From the NCBI RefSeq assembly GCF_018402495.1, contig NZ_JAGYIU010000007.1, positions 1 through 61,505 of the forward strand: a stretch of DNA of 61,505 nt, in the 5' to 3' direction. How positions within the stretch are numbered: position 1 is the stretch's first letter; every line of letters starts with the position of its first letter. The position numbers and the translations under genes were made by a program. Positions 20,729 through 30,755 of this stretch are shown one piece after another. Source of the DNA: Pseudoalteromonas sp. (GTDB lineage Bacteria; Pseudomonadota; Gammaproteobacteria; Enterobacterales; Alteromonadaceae). The notes beneath the pieces are model-generated. The model saw nothing but the letters and a program-made list of their open reading frames with translations, was not told the DNA's origin and did no database searches.

Positions 20729-21625
20729 ATGGCAATTCAATTTAATGATTGGCAAGACCTTAAGGTTGCTTACGAGGTAGCGCGCTTAGGTACTTTAACT
20801 GCCGCGGCCGAAGTGTTAGATGTTCACCATAGTACGGTGCTCAGGCGAATAAACAACTTAGAAAAAAGCTTAAATGCGCGACTATTTCATCGCCATGCTC
20901 GCGGCTACAAAGTCACAGAAATTGGCGCTAAGTTATTTACAACAGCACAAGCGATTAATGGTGAACTAGAGCGTCTCCACAGTGACATTATTGCTGCAGA
21001 TAGCACCTTGCAAGGTAGCTTGTTGCTCACCACAGTCAGTGGCTTTATTGACGTATTAAGTGAGGTGTGTGAGCAGTTTCAAACCTTGCATCCGCAAGTG
21101 CAATTACAAGTGATTATGGATCAAAAGCGCTTACGCTTAGACCATGGGCAAGCACATATCGCAGTAAGAGCCGGGCCCAGACCGGATGAAGGTGATTATA
21201 TTGCTCAGCATTTAGCGGCGCTCTCTTCAGGATTTTATGCATCAAAGCATTACATTAGCCGTTATGGGTTACCACAAACATTAGCGCAACTATCGCTGCA
21301 TAGCTTTGTGTCAGGTGTGACAGGGTATAATGCTAAAGTGCCTTACTTTGTATGGGTTGATGAAAATATCTCCCCGTCGCAAGTTAAGCTAAGGGTATCA
21401 GAAACCTCAGAAGCCACCCGCGCCATAGTAAAAGGACTCGGTATTGGTGGATTACAGCATGATGTTGCCGCGCAATACCCCGATTTAGTCCCTGTACTGC
21501 CTAACGAACTAAGCTGGCCAACCGATTTGTGGCTGGTTACGCATCATTTAGTGCACCGAACAGCAAAGGTTCAAGCGTTTAGTCAGCTATTAAAAAATTA
21601 TTTTAAGCAGCGCAAGTTAAGTTAA
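20729..21625 (+). CDS. LysR-family transcriptional regulator
   Basis: A 298-residue regulator from the ATG at 20729 (the GTG at 20720 is less likely). The N-terminal winged HTH is at residues 5-65 (DLKVAYEVARLGTLTAAAEV, then HHSTVLRRINNLEKSLNARL, then FHRHARGYKVT), followed by a LysR substrate domain (SLLLTTVSGFIDVLSEV). It is divergent from the FMN reductase, the classic LysR arrangement. The inducer is unknown. The truncated hmp gene abuts its stop. Confidence 0.92.
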   Translation: MAIQFNDWQDLKVAYEVARLGTLTAAAEVLDVHHSTVLRRINNLEKSLNARLFHRHARGYKVTEIGAKLFTTAQAINGELERLHSDIIAADSTLQGSLLLTTVSGFIDVLSEVCEQFQTLHPQVQLQVIMDQKRLRLDHGQAHIAVRAGPRPDEGDYIAQHLAALSSGFYASKHYISRYGLPQTLAQLSLHSFVSGVTGYNAKVPYFVWVDENISPSQVKLRVSETSEATRAIVKGLGIGGLQHDVAAQYPDLVPVLPNELSWPTDLWLVTHHLVHRTAKVQAFSQLLKNYFKQRKLS

Positions 21626-22506
21626 AAAGGCTACAACGATTTTTTACTGAAATACCCAAGCGTTTGGCTAGCCGTTTTAAATATGCGCTTCGTGAAGCCT
21701 ACGGTTTGCTTGCTGATATTTATATTACTGAAGAGGCGGCGTTGTATGCGAACAATAAAAATAACCACGGTGGCTGGGTAAGCGCACGGAAGTTTGAAAT
21801 TACGCATAAACATGTTGAATCTGAATTGGTAACTAGCTTTATACTCACGCCTGTAGACGGCAAAGCCGTTATCGCCCATAAGCTAGGACAATACATTGGT
21901 ATTAAAGTGAAGCCTCAGAGCGCAGAATATGAAGCGATCCGCCAGTATTCCCTTTCACAAAAAAGTAATGCTAAAAACTATCGTATTAGCGTTAAAAAAG
22001 AGTGCCAACCAAAGCCTGGCGTGGTGTCTAATTATTTACACTCATTAGGGCAAGGTGCACGAGTAGAGTTATACCCGCCGGCGGGCGATTTCATTTTAAA
22101 AAATGAGGCAACTCCAATGGTATTTATTTCAGCAGGCGTTGGCCAAACCCCGATGATGGCGATGCTGCAAACGCTACTGAGTGACAATTCCCATCAAGCG
22201 ATTAGTTATTTGCACGCGTGTGAAAACAGCCGCGAATTTTCATTTAAAGAGTATTTAGCGCAGCAAACGGCAATGCACCCACAGCTAAAAACATTTACTT
22301 GGTTTAATCAAGGTGGCGAGGAGTGTGATTTCACTGGGCTAATGGATTTGTCGGTGCTTGAGGTGTCATTGCCTATTAGCGAGGGTGTATTTTATTTGTG
22401 TGGACCAGCATCATTTATGGCTTACGTAAAAGGCCAATTACTTGATTTAGGTGTGCAAAGCTCAAATATTCACTACGAAATATTTGGACCACACCAAGCG
22501 TTATAG
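21622..22506 (+). pseudogene. hmp: Flavohaemoglobin reductase part lacking the globin domain
   Basis: This matches the C-terminal two thirds of Hmp (nitric oxide dioxygenase). REAYGLLADIYITEEAALY is the end of the globin domain, then the FAD domain (GQYIGIKVKP, IRQYSLSQ, VKKE, GVVSNYLH) and NAD domain (ISAGVGQTPMMAML, FYLCGPASFMAYV, IHYEIFGP). About 120 residues of globin, including the haem-binding histidine, are missing. The frame is open back into the lysR stop and the first usable start (TTG 21664) has no ribosome site. The reductase part itself is undamaged, so it is either a recent truncation or a stand-alone FAD/NADH reductase. Confidence 0.8.
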
Positions 22507-22545
22507 GTTAATTTAAAGCGTGTGTTACACGCTTTAAATTTAAAC

Positions 22546-23205
22546 TTACAGCTTTTTACTATTTGTGTTCGCGGCATAAGCTTGTTGTTGCCAAGCATTA
22601 AATAGCTTTTGTTGTTTAGCTGAAATTTTTAAACCATAGGTTTTTTGCATGTAAGCGTACGCATCGGCAATGCGTTTACGTGCATAAACAGGTGGTTCAA
22701 CAACACGTTGTTTAAAATTAACTTTAACCTCACAGCGACCATATTGCGTCGCGTTTTGGGCTAACATGCCAAAGCGGTAGTTTGAGCGATCGGCGTTAAT
22801 TTCACCAATTGCAGGGGCTAAATTGTTTATATCGGCTTCCATCATGCGAAACTTAGCGCTAACTTTGCGGCAATTATTACGCCCACCATCTTGCCAGCAT
22901 TGTAACTGGTGACCAAATTCCCATGCAGGGACAATATGTTCCCATTCAATTCGCAGGGCACGTTGATTTACTTTGCCTGAGCGGGTTAGTGTGTTGCGAG
23001 GCACGTAGCCACAATGGGTAGGATCGGGTACTAACTTTTTGCCTTGTTTTTTTATATCGCAACCACAATAAATACTTTTAGCGTTTTCGGGAAGGGTATT
23101 AATTAAATGCTTTTTGGCACTCGAAAACCGCGTAAATTGTTCGCCTATTGCTGAAAAACAAGCACAGCAAGCCAACAAAGCTAAAATAAACCGAATCATA
23201 TCCAT
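22546..23205 (-). CDS. endA: Periplasmic/extracellular endonuclease I
   Basis: A secreted DNase of about 219 residues. It has a signal peptide (FILALLACCACFSAIG) then the endonuclease I fold, with the catalytic RIEWEHIVPAWEFG (His in WEH) and the conserved MEADINNLAPAIGEINADRS. Four cysteine pairs fit the family (YCGCDIK, HCGYVPRN, QCWQDGGRNNCRK). It cleaves double-stranded DNA outside the cytoplasm. The start is uncertain between the ATGs at 23205 and 23196, and no strong ribosome site is visible. Confidence 0.93.
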   Translation of the reverse strand: MDMIRFILALLACCACFSAIGEQFTRFSSAKKHLINTLPENAKSIYCGCDIKKQGKKLVPDPTHCGYVPRNTLTRSGKVNQRALRIEWEHIVPAWEFGHQLQCWQDGGRNNCRKVSAKFRMMEADINNLAPAIGEINADRSNYRFGMLAQNATQYGRCEVKVNFKQRVVEPPVYARKRIADAYAYMQKTYGLKISAKQQKLFNAWQQQAYAANTNSKKL

Positions 23206-23451
23206 CACATACGTGAACTACAGGAGCGCCTAGTTTAAGGCCTAGAATAAAAAAGTAAACTGCCGCCGGCATGCTTTAATTTTAATTTGCGTATTTTGTA
23301 GAGGGCATTTTTTAGGAGTAAATAGTGGGCAATATTCAGAGGCTAACGCTAAAAACGTGTTAATGCAGTGATTCCTGCGTTGTTGATTTGGTATAACGGT
23401 AAAACTGCGTTAAAGTTTGCAATGAAATTAATAGAGGGTAAAAACGAGATA

Positions 23452-23832
23452 ATGTCGGAAATTCAATTTTTAAATGTAGATCTAGAGCTTGAGTCAAAGC
23501 AAGATATTAGCGTATTAGTTGCTGATTTAAAAAAGGTCGCAACTATTTTACATTATGATAAAGACGAATACCGTCAACTTGCTCGCATTGAGGTTGCAGG
23601 TGAAATAACCACGCCAGACAAAGCAATTAATCACTTGTGTGAGTTAATCGAGTCGTGTTCACGCAATGCATTAAAGCAATGGTTGAGTTGTTCTCGCAGA
23701 ACGTTTGATATGGGGTTTGAGTCGGGTACGTCGCCAAAATGCTTTAACCAAGCCTTACATGCAGATACCTTGTTACGTATATCTGCAATTGGTGCAGGCG
23801 TGGAAATTACTATTTACCCTCTCGAAAAGTAA
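23452..23832 (+). CDS. Hypothetical protein
   Basis: A 126-residue protein from the ATG at 23452 (MSEIQFLNVDLELESKQDIS). The frame extends upstream to 23368, but that part is poorly protein-like and the ATG at 23452 has a gag ribosome site. No signal peptide, membrane segment or metal motif is visible. It has an alpha/beta character, with the phrase FLNVDLELESKQD followed by LVADLKKV. I do not recognise the family. It is followed by a convergent thioesterase. Confidence 0.65.
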   Translation: MSEIQFLNVDLELESKQDISVLVADLKKVATILHYDKDEYRQLARIEVAGEITTPDKAINHLCELIESCSRNALKQWLSCSRRTFDMGFESGTSPKCFNQALHADTLLRISAIGAGVEITIYPLEK

Positions 23833-23860
23833 TTTAACCTCAACCTTGGTAACAGATTTA

Positions 23861-24304
23861 CTAGCCTTTTCGCTCTACTACGGCTGCGGTCATACGTGAT
23901 ACGCAGCAAAGCTCATTGCGGCTATTGGTTATTTTAATATCCCAAACCGAGCTGCGTTTGCCGATATGATAAGCTCTTGCAGTGGCCGTTAATGTGCCAT
24001 TGCGTGATGCCTTTAAATGACTTGCACTGATCTCTTGGCCAACACAATAAAACCGATTGAAATCAACCACAAAATTAGCGGCATAACTTGCTACTGTTTC
24101 AGCAAGTACCACATTTGCACCACCATGAACGATACCCATAGGGTTATGATGCTCTGAAATTGCCGGCATAGTTGCTACTAAGTAGTCATCACCAATTTCG
24201 CTGATCTCTATTCCCATGGTTTTCATGAGTGTCCCTTGGCCTGTAATACCCTGATCTAATTGCTTACAAAACTCTAATGTAATCGGTTGATGCCAAATAC
24301 TCAT
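23861..24304 (-). CDS. Hotdog-fold acyl-CoA thioesterase (YdiI/MenI-like)
   Basis: A 147-residue single hotdog domain. The PaaI-type core is visible: NPMGIVHGGANVVLAETVAS (about residues 54-73), with Glu of LAETVAS as the usual catalytic acid, and strands SHLKASRNGTLTATARAYHI and SSVWDIKITN. The closest known relatives are YdiI-type hydrolases acting on 1,4-dihydroxy-2-naphthoyl-CoA or similar aryl/acyl-CoAs. The substrate here is unproven. It is divergent from lexA. Confidence 0.88.
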   Translation of the reverse strand: MSIWHQPITLEFCKQLDQGITGQGTLMKTMGIEISEIGDDYLVATMPAISEHHNPMGIVHGGANVVLAETVASYAANFVVDFNRFYCVGQEISASHLKASRNGTLTATARAYHIGKRSSVWDIKITNSRNELCCVSRMTAAVVERKG

Positions 24305-24457
24305 GCTAGCTCCTTGGATAAGTAATTGAGAATTAAAATTTATTAATATGATAATGCGTTGCTAATCATTACATTTATCATCATGCTTTTAAAGTAGGTT
24401 ATTATTTGATGGTAACGGCATATGGGGCGTTAATTTATATTTGCGATTTTTAAATAA

Positions 24458-24473
24458 CTGTATATACTCACAG
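24458..24473 (+). promoter_or_regulatory. SOS box 1 (LexA operator)
   Basis: CTG-tatatactca-CAG, an exact CTG-N10-CAG LexA operator of the gammaproteobacterial type, 30 bp before the lexA start. Confidence 0.9.
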
Positions 24474-24482
24474 TTAATTGTA

Positions 24483-24498
24483 CTGTATGGAAAACCAG
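24483..24498 (+). promoter_or_regulatory. SOS box 2 (LexA operator)
   Basis: CTG-tatggaaaac-CAG is a second operator, 9 bp after the first and ending 4 bp before the lexA ATG. Tandem boxes are usual for the autoregulated lexA promoter. Confidence 0.88.
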
Positions 24499-24502
24499 TT
24501 GT

Positions 24503-25120
24503 ATGCGACCATTAACGAAACGCCAAGCGCAAATACTCGAACTCATCAAAGTGTTTATTAAAGACACTGGTATGCCTCCTACACGTGCCGAAATTGCACA
24601 AACACTGGGTTTTAAAAGTGCGAATGCTTCAGAAGAACACTTAAAAGCACTGGCCAAAAAAGGTGTGATTAAAATGAAGCCAGGCGCGAGTCGGGGCATT
24701 CAGCTTGTTGAAGAAGAAGAACCAGAGCAATTAGGCTTACCTTTAATTGGCAGGGTTGCTGCCGGTGAGCCAATATTGGCGCAACAGCATGTAGAAAGCC
24801 ACTGTAAAATTGACCCTTTAATGTTTAAACCGGCGGCCGATTTTTTATTGCGTGTTAATGGTATGAGTATGAAAGACATTGGTATTATGGATGGTGATTT
24901 ACTTGCTGTGCATAAAACCCAAGTTGCCGAAAATGGACAAGTTATTGTTGCCCGTGTCGACGATGATGTAACTGTGAAGCGTTTAGAAAAAGCAGGCAGA
25001 AAAGTACTCTTACATGCTGAAAATGATGAGTTTTCGGCTATTGAGGTCGACTTAGAAAATGAGTCATTTAATATTGAAGGCTTAGCGGTAGGTGTTATTC
25101 GTAACGCTGACTGGATGTAA
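24503..25120 (+). CDS. lexA: LexA repressor
   Basis: A 205-residue SOS repressor and self-cleaving protease. The N-terminal winged HTH is [20 protein letters not shown], then [20 protein letters not shown]. The cleavage site is Ala-Gly in [10 protein letters not shown] (about residues 84-93). The catalytic Ser is in [15 protein letters not shown] (about residue 120) and the Lys is in [10 protein letters not shown] (about residue 157). Two SOS boxes precede it. In many relatives sulA or dinF follows, but here the downstream space is empty and the MATE gene is 10 kb away. Confidence 0.97.
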   Translation: MRPLTKRQAQILELIKVFIKDTGMPPTRAEIAQTLGFKSANASEEHLKALAKKGVIKMKPGASRGIQLVEEEEPEQLGLPLIGRVAAGEPILAQQHVESHCKIDPLMFKPAADFLLRVNGMSMKDIGIMDGDLLAVHKTQVAENGQVIVARVDDDVTVKRLEKAGRKVLLHAENDEFSAIEVDLENESFNIEGLAVGVIRNADWM

Positions 25121-25612
25121 TATTAAAACATAATTTAGCGCTTAATAGTGATTAGGCGCTGGGTTTGTTAGCAGCACAACGTCTAACTTATCAAATGTAT
25201 AACCATATGTTGTTAAGTGCTCCTCCGATCATAAATAAAATCACTAAATACTTTATAAATAAAAAATTTGCTCTGTTTTTTTAAGTTAACAATTTTTTAT
25301 ATTTCTATCCTGTAATTTCAATACACCCCTTACTAAACCTGACTCTTAGATTAATTTCCTGAATAGTTGCTGTTTTTTTAGCTGCGGTTTTTAAAAAATA
25401 AGCCTTGTTTATTTTTTATACTTACCTTGCTTATTGTTTATTTTTTAACTAGTTATTAAAGAGCTGGAATAAAAATAACTCACAGCTTAGTCGTTTTGAG
25501 AACACACATTTAATAAATCCAGCACCCTTATAAAAAATAAAAATAACGAATAGGCGTTTAAGCCGTATGCCTCTTCGCTTTGCGTCAGCAATAGTATCAA
25601 AGGAGCCGTCAC
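25121..25612. other. AT-rich intergenic region between lexA and the cox operon
   Basis: 492 bp without a supported gene. It contains a terminator-like stem for lexA (about 25137-25168), then a very AT-rich tract. Two copies of tgtttatttttta lie at about 25407 and 25435. The cox promoter must lie here. An aaaggag ribosome site sits just before coxB (25598-25604). Confidence 0.5.
25137..25169 (+). terminator. Likely terminator after lexA
   Basis: The stem AGCGCTTAAT/ATTAGGCGCT has an AGTG loop and one mismatch. It begins 17 bp after the lexA stop and is followed by gggtttgtt, a weak T-run. Confidence 0.6.
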
Positions 25613-26755
25613 ATGGGTAAGCTGAGTTCTTCCTTGTGGCTTATATTGTTTGTTTTTTCGCAGAATGTGCTTGCTAATAGCCAATATAATATGCGTAAAG
25701 GCGTAACCGATATAAGTAATAATGTATACCAACTGCACATGACTATTTTTTTAATATGTTGTGTGATTGGGGTGATCGTGTTTGCCATTATGTTTTGGGC
25801 ACTCATACACCACCGTAAATCCAAAGGGGCTGTCCCAGCCCAGTTCCATGAAAGTACAAAAGTAGAAATACTTTGGACCGCAATTCCATTCGTTATATTA
25901 ATTGGTATGGCCATTCCTGCGACTAAAACTTTAATTGCCATGGAAGATGCTAGCAAAGCCGATCTTACTATTAAAGTGACAGGATCTCAGTGGAAGTGGC
26001 ATTACGAATATATGGGGGAAGACGTTGAGTTTTACTCTATGCTTGCAACCACTCAAGATGAGATAACTAACTTATCTGAGAAAAATTCGAATTATTTACT
26101 TGAAGTAGATAAACCCCTGGTATTGCCAATTAATCAAAAAGTACGTTTTTTAATGACCTCAGATGATGTGATTCACTCATGGTGGGTGCCTGACTTTGCC
26201 GTTAAAAAAGATGCAAACCCAGGATTTATCAACGAAACGTGGACCAATATTAATGAAGTGGGTACTTACCGGGGCCAGTGTGCAGAGCTGTGTGGTAAAG
26301 ATCATGGCTTTATGCCTGTTGTGGTTGAAGCTAAAACAGAGGAAGACTTTAAAGCCTGGTTGGCTGAAGCTAAACAAGCTAAACAAAAAGCGGCCGCCGA
26401 AAGTGCGGCGCTACTTGACCAAGTTGTACCAAAGGAGGAATTAATGGCACTGGGTGAGCAGGTCTACATGGCCAACTGTGCTGCCTGTCATCAGCCAACT
26501 GGTTTGGGGTTGTCTGGAGTGTTTCCTGCGATGAAAGGCAGTCCAGTTATATTGGGTGACGTTAAGGGGCATATAGATATTTTACTAAAAGGTAGCCCCG
26601 GTACTTCGATGCAATCTTTTGCTAAGCAATTATCTATCAAGCAAATAGCTGCTGTTATTACCTATAAACGCAACGCATGGGGTAATGATACTGGTGATGT
26701 AATTCAACCAAGCGAAATACAAGCGGCACTGGATGCTGATGGGGAGGCTAAATAA
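25613..26755 (+). CDS. coxB: Cytochrome c oxidase subunit II with fused cytochrome c
   Basis: A 380-residue membrane-anchored subunit. It has a signal sequence, two transmembrane helices (about residues 42-65 and 87-105), then the cupredoxin domain with the CuA site HSWWVPDF plus [12 protein letters not shown] (Cys223, Cys227, His231, Met234). After an Ala/Lys-rich linker there is a C-terminal class I cytochrome c domain with CAACH (about residues 287-291) and a late Met ligand (GTSMQSF). The CuA-plus-haem c fusion marks a caa3-type oxidase. It is the first gene of a tightly packed cox operon, sharing a base with coxA. Confidence 0.95.
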   Translation: MGKLSSSLWLILFVFSQNVLANSQYNMRKGVTDISNNVYQLHMTIFLICCVIGVIVFAIMFWALIHHRKSKGAVPAQFHESTKVEILWTAIPFVILIGMAIPATKTLIAMEDASKADLTIKVTGSQWKWHYEYMGEDVEFYSMLATTQDEITNLSEKNSNYLLEVDKPLVLPINQKVRFLMTSDDVIHSWWVPDFAVKKDANPGFINETWTNINEVGTYRGQCAELCGKDHGFMPVVVEAKTEEDFKAWLAEAKQAKQKAAAESAALLDQVVPKEELMALGEQVYMANCAACHQPTGLGLSGVFPAMKGSPVILGDVKGHIDILLKGSPGTSMQSFAKQLSIKQIAAVITYKRNAWGNDTGDVIQPSEIQAALDADGEAK

Positions 26756-28347
26756 TGAGTAGCATTGCAGAACAATCAAACACCAATGAGGCTCATCATG
26801 CTCATCAACCTGCCAGAGGCTTTAAACGCTGGTTATTTACCACTAATCATAAAGATATAGGCAGCCTATATTTAATTTTTTCACTCACCATGTTCTTAAT
26901 TGGTGGAGCAATGGCTATGGTTATTCGAGCTGAGTTATTTCAGCCTGGATTACAGTTAGTTGACCCTCATTTTTTTAATCAAATGACCACGATGCACGGT
27001 TTAATAATGGTGTTTGGTGCGGTTATGCCTGCCTTTACTGGGCTTGCAAACTGGATGATCCCACTGATGATTGGTGCGCCAGACATGGCATTACCTAGGA
27101 TGAATAACTGGAGTTTTTGGATTTTACCATTTGCATTTTTAATTTTGCTTGCCTCATTATTTATGCCTGGAGGGGGACCAGCTTTTGGTTGGACATTTTA
27201 TGCACCTTTATCCACTGCATTTAGTAATGATAGTACGGCTTTATTTGTTTTTGCGGTACATATAATGGGTATTAGCTCAATAATGGGAGCCATTAATGTA
27301 GTTGTTACCATAGTGAATATGCGCGCTCCTGGAATGACATGGATGAAGTTGCCGCTGTTTGTATGGACTTGGCTGATCACAGCTTTTTTACTTATTGCGG
27401 TAATGCCTGTGCTTGCCGGTGCCGTTACTATGGTGCTCACCGATAAATATTTTGCAACCAGCTTTTTTGATGCCGCCGGTGGGGGCGACCCTGTGATGTT
27501 CCAACATATTTTTTGGTTTTTTGGTCACCCTGAAGTTTATATTATGATTTTGCCTGCCTTTGGTATTATTTCTACGATTGTTCCTACTTTTTCGCGTAAA
27601 AAACTATTTGGTTATGCCTCAATGGTGTATGCCACTTCATCTATTGCATTATTAAGTTTTATTGTATGGGCGCATCACATGTTTACAACTGGTATGCCAG
27701 TAGCCGCCGAGTTATTTTTTATGTATGCGACCATGCTTATTTCAGTGCCAACTGGGGTAAAAGTATTTAACTGGGTTGCCACTATGTGGCGCGGTTCAAT
27801 TAGTTTTGAAGTACCCATGCTGTTTAGTATCGCGTTTATTGTGCTGTTTACTTTGGGTGGTTTTTCTGGGTTGATGCTGGCAATTACACCAGCCGATTTT
27901 CAATACCATGACACCTACTTTGTGGTTGCACACTTTCATTATGTCTTAGTCACCGGGGCGGTATTTTCCATTATGGCGGGAGCTTATTATTGGCTGCCAA
28001 AATGGACGGGAAATATGTTTAATATCACTCTGGCTAAATGGCACTTTTGGCTGTCGTTGGTGAGTGTAAATGTACTGTTTTTCCCAATGCACTTTGTAGG
28101 CTTGGCAGGTATGCCACGTCGCATTCCTGATTATGCACTGCAATTTGCTGATTTTAACGCCATTATTAGTATTGGTGGATTTGCTTTTGGTTTATCGCAA
28201 CTACTGTTTGTGGTGGTGGTGTATAAGTGTGCAAAAGGGGGCGATAAAGTGCCTGCAAAAGTATGGGATGGGGCGCATGGGCTTGAATGGGAAGTAGATT
28301 CGCCAGCGCCTTATCATACGTTTTCAACACCGCCGGATATTAAATAA
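26755..28347 (+). CDS. coxA: Cytochrome c oxidase subunit I
   Basis: A 530-residue catalytic haem-copper subunit with 12 transmembrane helices. Visible ligands and channels: the low-spin haem His in [12 protein letters not shown], CuB His and cross-linked Tyr in [14 protein letters not shown] (about residue 257), the CuB pair in [10 protein letters not shown], and the haem ligands in [12 protein letters not shown]. It reduces oxygen to water and pumps protons in the inner membrane. It overlaps coxB and ctaG by one base at ATG/TAA junctions. Confidence 0.97.
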   Translation: MSSIAEQSNTNEAHHAHQPARGFKRWLFTTNHKDIGSLYLIFSLTMFLIGGAMAMVIRAELFQPGLQLVDPHFFNQMTTMHGLIMVFGAVMPAFTGLANWMIPLMIGAPDMALPRMNNWSFWILPFAFLILLASLFMPGGGPAFGWTFYAPLSTAFSNDSTALFVFAVHIMGISSIMGAINVVVTIVNMRAPGMTWMKLPLFVWTWLITAFLLIAVMPVLAGAVTMVLTDKYFATSFFDAAGGGDPVMFQHIFWFFGHPEVYIMILPAFGIISTIVPTFSRKKLFGYASMVYATSSIALLSFIVWAHHMFTTGMPVAAELFFMYATMLISVPTGVKVFNWVATMWRGSISFEVPMLFSIAFIVLFTLGGFSGLMLAITPADFQYHDTYFVVAHFHYVLVTGAVFSIMAGAYYWLPKWTGNMFNITLAKWHFWLSLVSVNVLFFPMHFVGLAGMPRRIPDYALQFADFNAIISIGGFAFGLSQLLFVVVVYKCAKGGDKVPAKVWDGAHGLEWEVDSPAPYHTFSTPPDIK

Positions 28348-28877
28348 TGACTCATTTACCGTTGTTAAAAAAGCTAGTGATTATTTGCATTGCCATGTTT
28401 GCTTTTGCATTTGCCATGGTGCCTTTGTATGACGTGTTTTGCGATATAACAGGGCTTAATGGTAAGCCCTCGTTAGAGCAAGCACAGCAAAGTACCTTAG
28501 TCACTGAAAATAGAGAAGTCAGCGTTAGTTTCACTACGCATGCGCAAAGTGGTGCGCCTTTTGAAGTTAAATCTAAAGAGTACAGTGTAGATGTAAAACC
28601 AGGGGCTATGCGTGAAGTAATGTTTAGCGCTAAAAATAATAGCAATGAAGACAAAGTAATGCAGGCTATACCGTCGGTAGCACCGGGTAAAGCAGCTAAG
28701 TATTTACACAAAATAGCGTGTTTTTGCTTTGATCAGCAACCGTTAAAGGCAGGAGAGGAGCTGGAATTTACATTATTGTTTTATGTAGATACTGAATTAC
28801 CCAGCGATGTAGAAGAGTTAACTCTGTCTTATACCGTATTTGATATTAGCGAGCGGCTAGTAGCCAGAAATAACTAG
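28347..28877 (+). CDS. ctaG: Cytochrome c oxidase assembly protein CtaG (Cox11)
   Basis: A 176-residue protein with one N-terminal membrane anchor (LVIICIAMFAFAFAMVPLYD) and the periplasmic Cox11 immunoglobulin-like domain. The conserved YDVFCDITGLNGK follows the anchor, and the copper-binding CFCF is in KIACFCFDQQ (about residues 123-128). It delivers copper to the CuB site of CoxA. It lies directly between coxA and coxC in the operon. Confidence 0.95.
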   Translation: MTHLPLLKKLVIICIAMFAFAFAMVPLYDVFCDITGLNGKPSLEQAQQSTLVTENREVSVSFTTHAQSGAPFEVKSKEYSVDVKPGAMREVMFSAKNNSNEDKVMQAIPSVAPGKAAKYLHKIACFCFDQQPLKAGEELEFTLLFYVDTELPSDVEELTLSYTVFDISERLVARNN

Positions 28878-28913
28878 CTTGCAAAACTAGTGAAGAACTA
28901 GGAGCAAAATAAA

Positions 28914-29789
28914 ATGAATCAAAAATATGAACATTATTATGTACCCGAGCAAAGTCCATGGCCAATAGTAGGGGCGGTTGCATTATTTTTTATTGCGGTT
29001 GGCGCAGCCTTAACCGTAATGGATATGGGCAAAGAGGGTAGTAATGGCGTTTACTTGTTATACGTAGGTATAGCTGTACTACTTTACATGCTGTTTAACT
29101 GGTTTAAAAATGTTATACACGAGTCTGATCAAGGATTATATTCTGCACAAATGGACCGTTCTTTTAGGCAAGGAATGAGTTGGTTTATTTTTTCAGAAGT
29201 GATGTTCTTCATGGCCTTTTTTGGCGCATTATTTTATGCCCGCATGTTCTCTGTGCCTTGGCTTGGAGGTGCGGATAACAACGCCATGACAAATGAAGTA
29301 TTGTGGCCGACGTTTGAAGCCATGTGGCCATTGTTAAATACCCCAGGGGGCACCACGACGCAAGCAATGGGCTGGCAAGGGTTACCACTTATAAATACCC
29401 TTATTTTATTAGCCTCGTCAGTGACTCTGCATTTTGCTCATGTGGCGATGGAAAATAACAAGCGCACCCCACTTAAGGTTTTTTTAGGCGTTACTATTTT
29501 ATTGGGTGTGTGCTTTTTGGGGCTGCAGGTAGAAGAGTACATTTATGCTTATAACGATCTTAACTTAACCTTAGATGCGGGTATTTATGGTAATACTTTC
29601 TATTTGTTAACCGGCTTTCACGGCATGCATGTCACCTTAGGTACGATTATTTTATTGGTCGTTTTTCTACGGATCTTAAAAGGCCATTTTACAAAAGATA
29701 AGCACTTCGCGTTTCAAGCTGCGGCGTGGTACTGGCATTTTGTCGATGTTGTTTGGCTGTGTTTGTTTGTATTTGTGTATGTGCTTTAG
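28914..29789 (+). CDS. coxC: Cytochrome c oxidase subunit III
   Basis: A 291-residue membrane protein with seven predicted helices and family stretches MSWFIFSEVMFFMAFFGALF, LLASSVTLHFAHVAME, LTGFHGMHVTLGTIILL and WYWHFVDVVWLCLF near the C-terminus. It stabilises subunit I and its proton uptake. It has an aactaggagc ribosome site. The last 100 bp overlap, on the other strand, the tail of the DUF2909 gene. Confidence 0.96.
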   Translation: MNQKYEHYYVPEQSPWPIVGAVALFFIAVGAALTVMDMGKEGSNGVYLLYVGIAVLLYMLFNWFKNVIHESDQGLYSAQMDRSFRQGMSWFIFSEVMFFMAFFGALFYARMFSVPWLGGADNNAMTNEVLWPTFEAMWPLLNTPGGTTTQAMGWQGLPLINTLILLASSVTLHFAHVAMENNKRTPLKVFLGVTILLGVCFLGLQVEEYIYAYNDLNLTLDAGIYGNTFYLLTGFHGMHVTLGTIILLVVFLRILKGHFTKDKHFAFQAAAWYWHFVDVVWLCLFVFVYVL

Positions 29790-30000
29790 TGATTAAGGGG
29801 GAGTGATTTGCCGTAATAAAACCAAGTTTTAGTGCGGCAATCACCATCACTAATATCACAACAGAAAATAACACCCGACGCCCTAAAAAGTGAGACATAG
29901 GGCGTCCATTGGTTTTCCCTGACACCATAATTAATAAAGCACGAAATAAATTAAATAATATAAATAATAACAGTAGAACAATAATAATTTTAATAATCAC
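29689..30000 (-). CDS. DUF2909-type twin transmembrane protein (antisense within the cox operon)
   Basis: A 103-residue protein on the opposite strand to the whole cox operon. Two helices are clear (IIIVLLLLFILFNLFRALLI, residues 4-23; LFSVVILVMVIAALKLGF, about residues 48-65), matching the short DUF2909 proteins found between coxC and surf1 in many gammaproteobacteria. The final 35 residues overlap the coxC 3' end and look poorly conserved, so the natural family length is probably about 65-70. It may be expressed from its own promoter near the SURF1 start. Confidence 0.7.
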   Translation of the reverse strand: MIIKIIIVLLLLFILFNLFRALLIMVSGKTNGRPMSHFLGRRVLFSVVILVMVIAALKLGFITANHSPLITKAHTQIQTNTAKQHRQNASTTPQLETRSAYLL

Positions 30001-30014
30001 TGGATTTTACCCTT

Positions 30015-30755
30015 ATGCAGTTAGTTGTATTGAACAAACAAAAGCTTAGCTCAATAATAACAATTTGCTTGGTTGTTATTGTGGTATTAGTTTGTGTGCG
30101 ATTAGGGTTTTGGCAATTACAACGAGCAGAACAAAAGCAACAGCAACTGAGCGCCATTGAAAATATACAGCAACATGGCGTAATGAGCTGGGCAGAGTTG
30201 CAGCAGCTACCCAAAGAATGGAACAAAACCGGTGTATTGGTTTCGTTAAGTGGCCATTTAGACACAGACAATTATTGGTTGCTCGATAACCAAATATATA
30301 ATGGTCAGGTAGGTTATGACTTACTGGCACTACTAAAACTAGCCGATGAGTCGCGCTTGTTGTTAGTAAATTTAGGCTGGATAAAAGCCGGTCGCTCAAG
30401 AGATATTTTACCTCGCGTTACGATACCTAGTGGTAAATTTACGTTAACGGCACAAATTAAAGAAGATAATTTAAGTGGCTTTACCTTAGCCAATAACAAT
30501 ACTCAGTCGGATTTAGCCAAACGAATTCAAATCATTGATTTACAAGCATTGAGTAGCCAATCTAATCGCCCTTTAGTGAATTTTATGGCTTACCGCCAAG
30601 GTCAAGCTGATGAAATTGCTGCCCCTCATTATGAAGCCGTTGTTATGAGTCCAGAAAAACATTATGCCTACTCAGTACAGTGGTTTTTAATTGCGGTTGC
30701 CTGTGTGGTGGTCGCTATTTTTGCAAGCAGGAAGAGGATAGATAATGAAAAATAA
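30015..30755 (+). CDS. SURF1-family cytochrome oxidase assembly protein
   Basis: A 246-residue protein with the SURF1 topology of one helix at each end (about residues 13-33 and 219-238) and a periplasmic domain between. Family stretches are RLGFWQLQRAEQK at the start of the domain, YWLLDNQIYNGQVGYDLLA, VNLGWIKAGRSRDILP and the C-terminal HYAYSVQWFLIAV. SURF1 helps haem a insertion into subunit I. It overlaps the next gene by 11 bp. Confidence 0.92.
   Translation: MQLVVLNKQKLSSIITICLVVIVVLVCVRLGFWQLQRAEQKQQQLSAIENIQQHGVMSWAELQQLPKEWNKTGVLVSLSGHLDTDNYWLLDNQIYNGQVGYDLLALLKLADESRLLLVNLGWIKAGRSRDILPRVTIPSGKFTLTAQIKEDNLSGFTLANNNTQSDLAKRIQIIDLQALSSQSNRPLVNFMAYRQGQADEIAAPHYEAVVMSPEKHYAYSVQWFLIAVACVVVAIFASRKRIDNEK

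Noticed and set aside
23368..23451. N-terminal extension of the hypothetical protein
   Set aside because: The 28 extra residues lack a ribosome site and the ATG at 23452 has one, so the short form is preferred.
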